Source: an uncultured Eubacteriales bacterium (GTDB taxonomy: Bacteria > Bacillota > Clostridia > Christensenellales > Aristaeellaceae). From it: a stretch of 6,571 bases of DNA. Shown piece after piece: positions 6,568 through 6,571 of this stretch. A program made the translations under genes and the position numbers. The stretch lies in the NCBI GenBank assembly GCA_902796115.1, contig CADBNX010000081.1, forward strand, positions 1 through 6,571, in the 5' to 3' direction. Below the pieces are notes generated by a model, which was not told where the DNA came from, did no database searches, and worked only from the letters and a program-made list of their open reading frames with translations. The first letter of the stretch is position 1, and every line of letters begins with the position of its first letter.

Positions 6568-6571
6568 GCGC

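Overview
The window is the inside of a one-directional (minus-strand) carbohydrate-utilisation gene cluster from what looks like a GC-rich, Firmicutes-type (Clostridia-like) gut or rumen bacterium. That assignment is inference. It rests on strong AGGAGG-type Shine-Dalgarno sites, a near-consensus sigma-70/sigma-A promoter, tight gene packing and a free-standing set of glycosidases without signal peptides. No rRNA, tRNA or other taxonomic marker is present.

Layout, in transcription order (right to left). At the right edge is a hairpin with a T-rich tail, probably the terminator of the preceding gene. A promoter (TTGTTT-17-TACAAT) follows it closely. Then come a GH29 alpha-L-fucosidase (6478 to 5123), a GH3 beta-glycosidase with a C-terminal fibronectin-III-like domain (5107 to 2975), a single-domain GH18 enzyme (2978 to 1968) and a six-hairpin, (alpha/alpha)6-barrel glycosidase-like protein of unassigned family (1945 to 230). 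Gaps between these four are 15 nt, a 4-nt ATGA overlap, and 22 nt, so they are almost certainly one transcript with coupled translation. After a 177-nt AT-richer spacer containing competing GC stems, a fifth gene begins at position 52 and runs off the left edge. Only 17 codons are visible, but its N-terminus (MKITHLDLFHVAPRWQF) matches the start of enolase-superfamily sugar-acid dehydratases of the galactonate dehydratase type.

How the genes may work together: the four hydrolases all start directly in their catalytic domains, or after a short polar linker, with no export signal. The simplest model is cytoplasmic breakdown of an imported, fucose-containing oligosaccharide. GH29 would remove fucose, GH3 a beta-linked terminal sugar, GH18 would cut a chitobiose-like or other beta-1,4-GlcNAc linkage, and the six-hairpin protein would remove a further residue. 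The dehydratase would feed a released sugar, after oxidation to its aldonic acid, into central metabolism. The families of the first three are clear from catalytic motifs. Their exact substrates, and the whole pathway, are inference.

No mobile element, CRISPR array, tRNA or rRNA is seen. The long plus-strand open frames are antisense shadows of the real genes.
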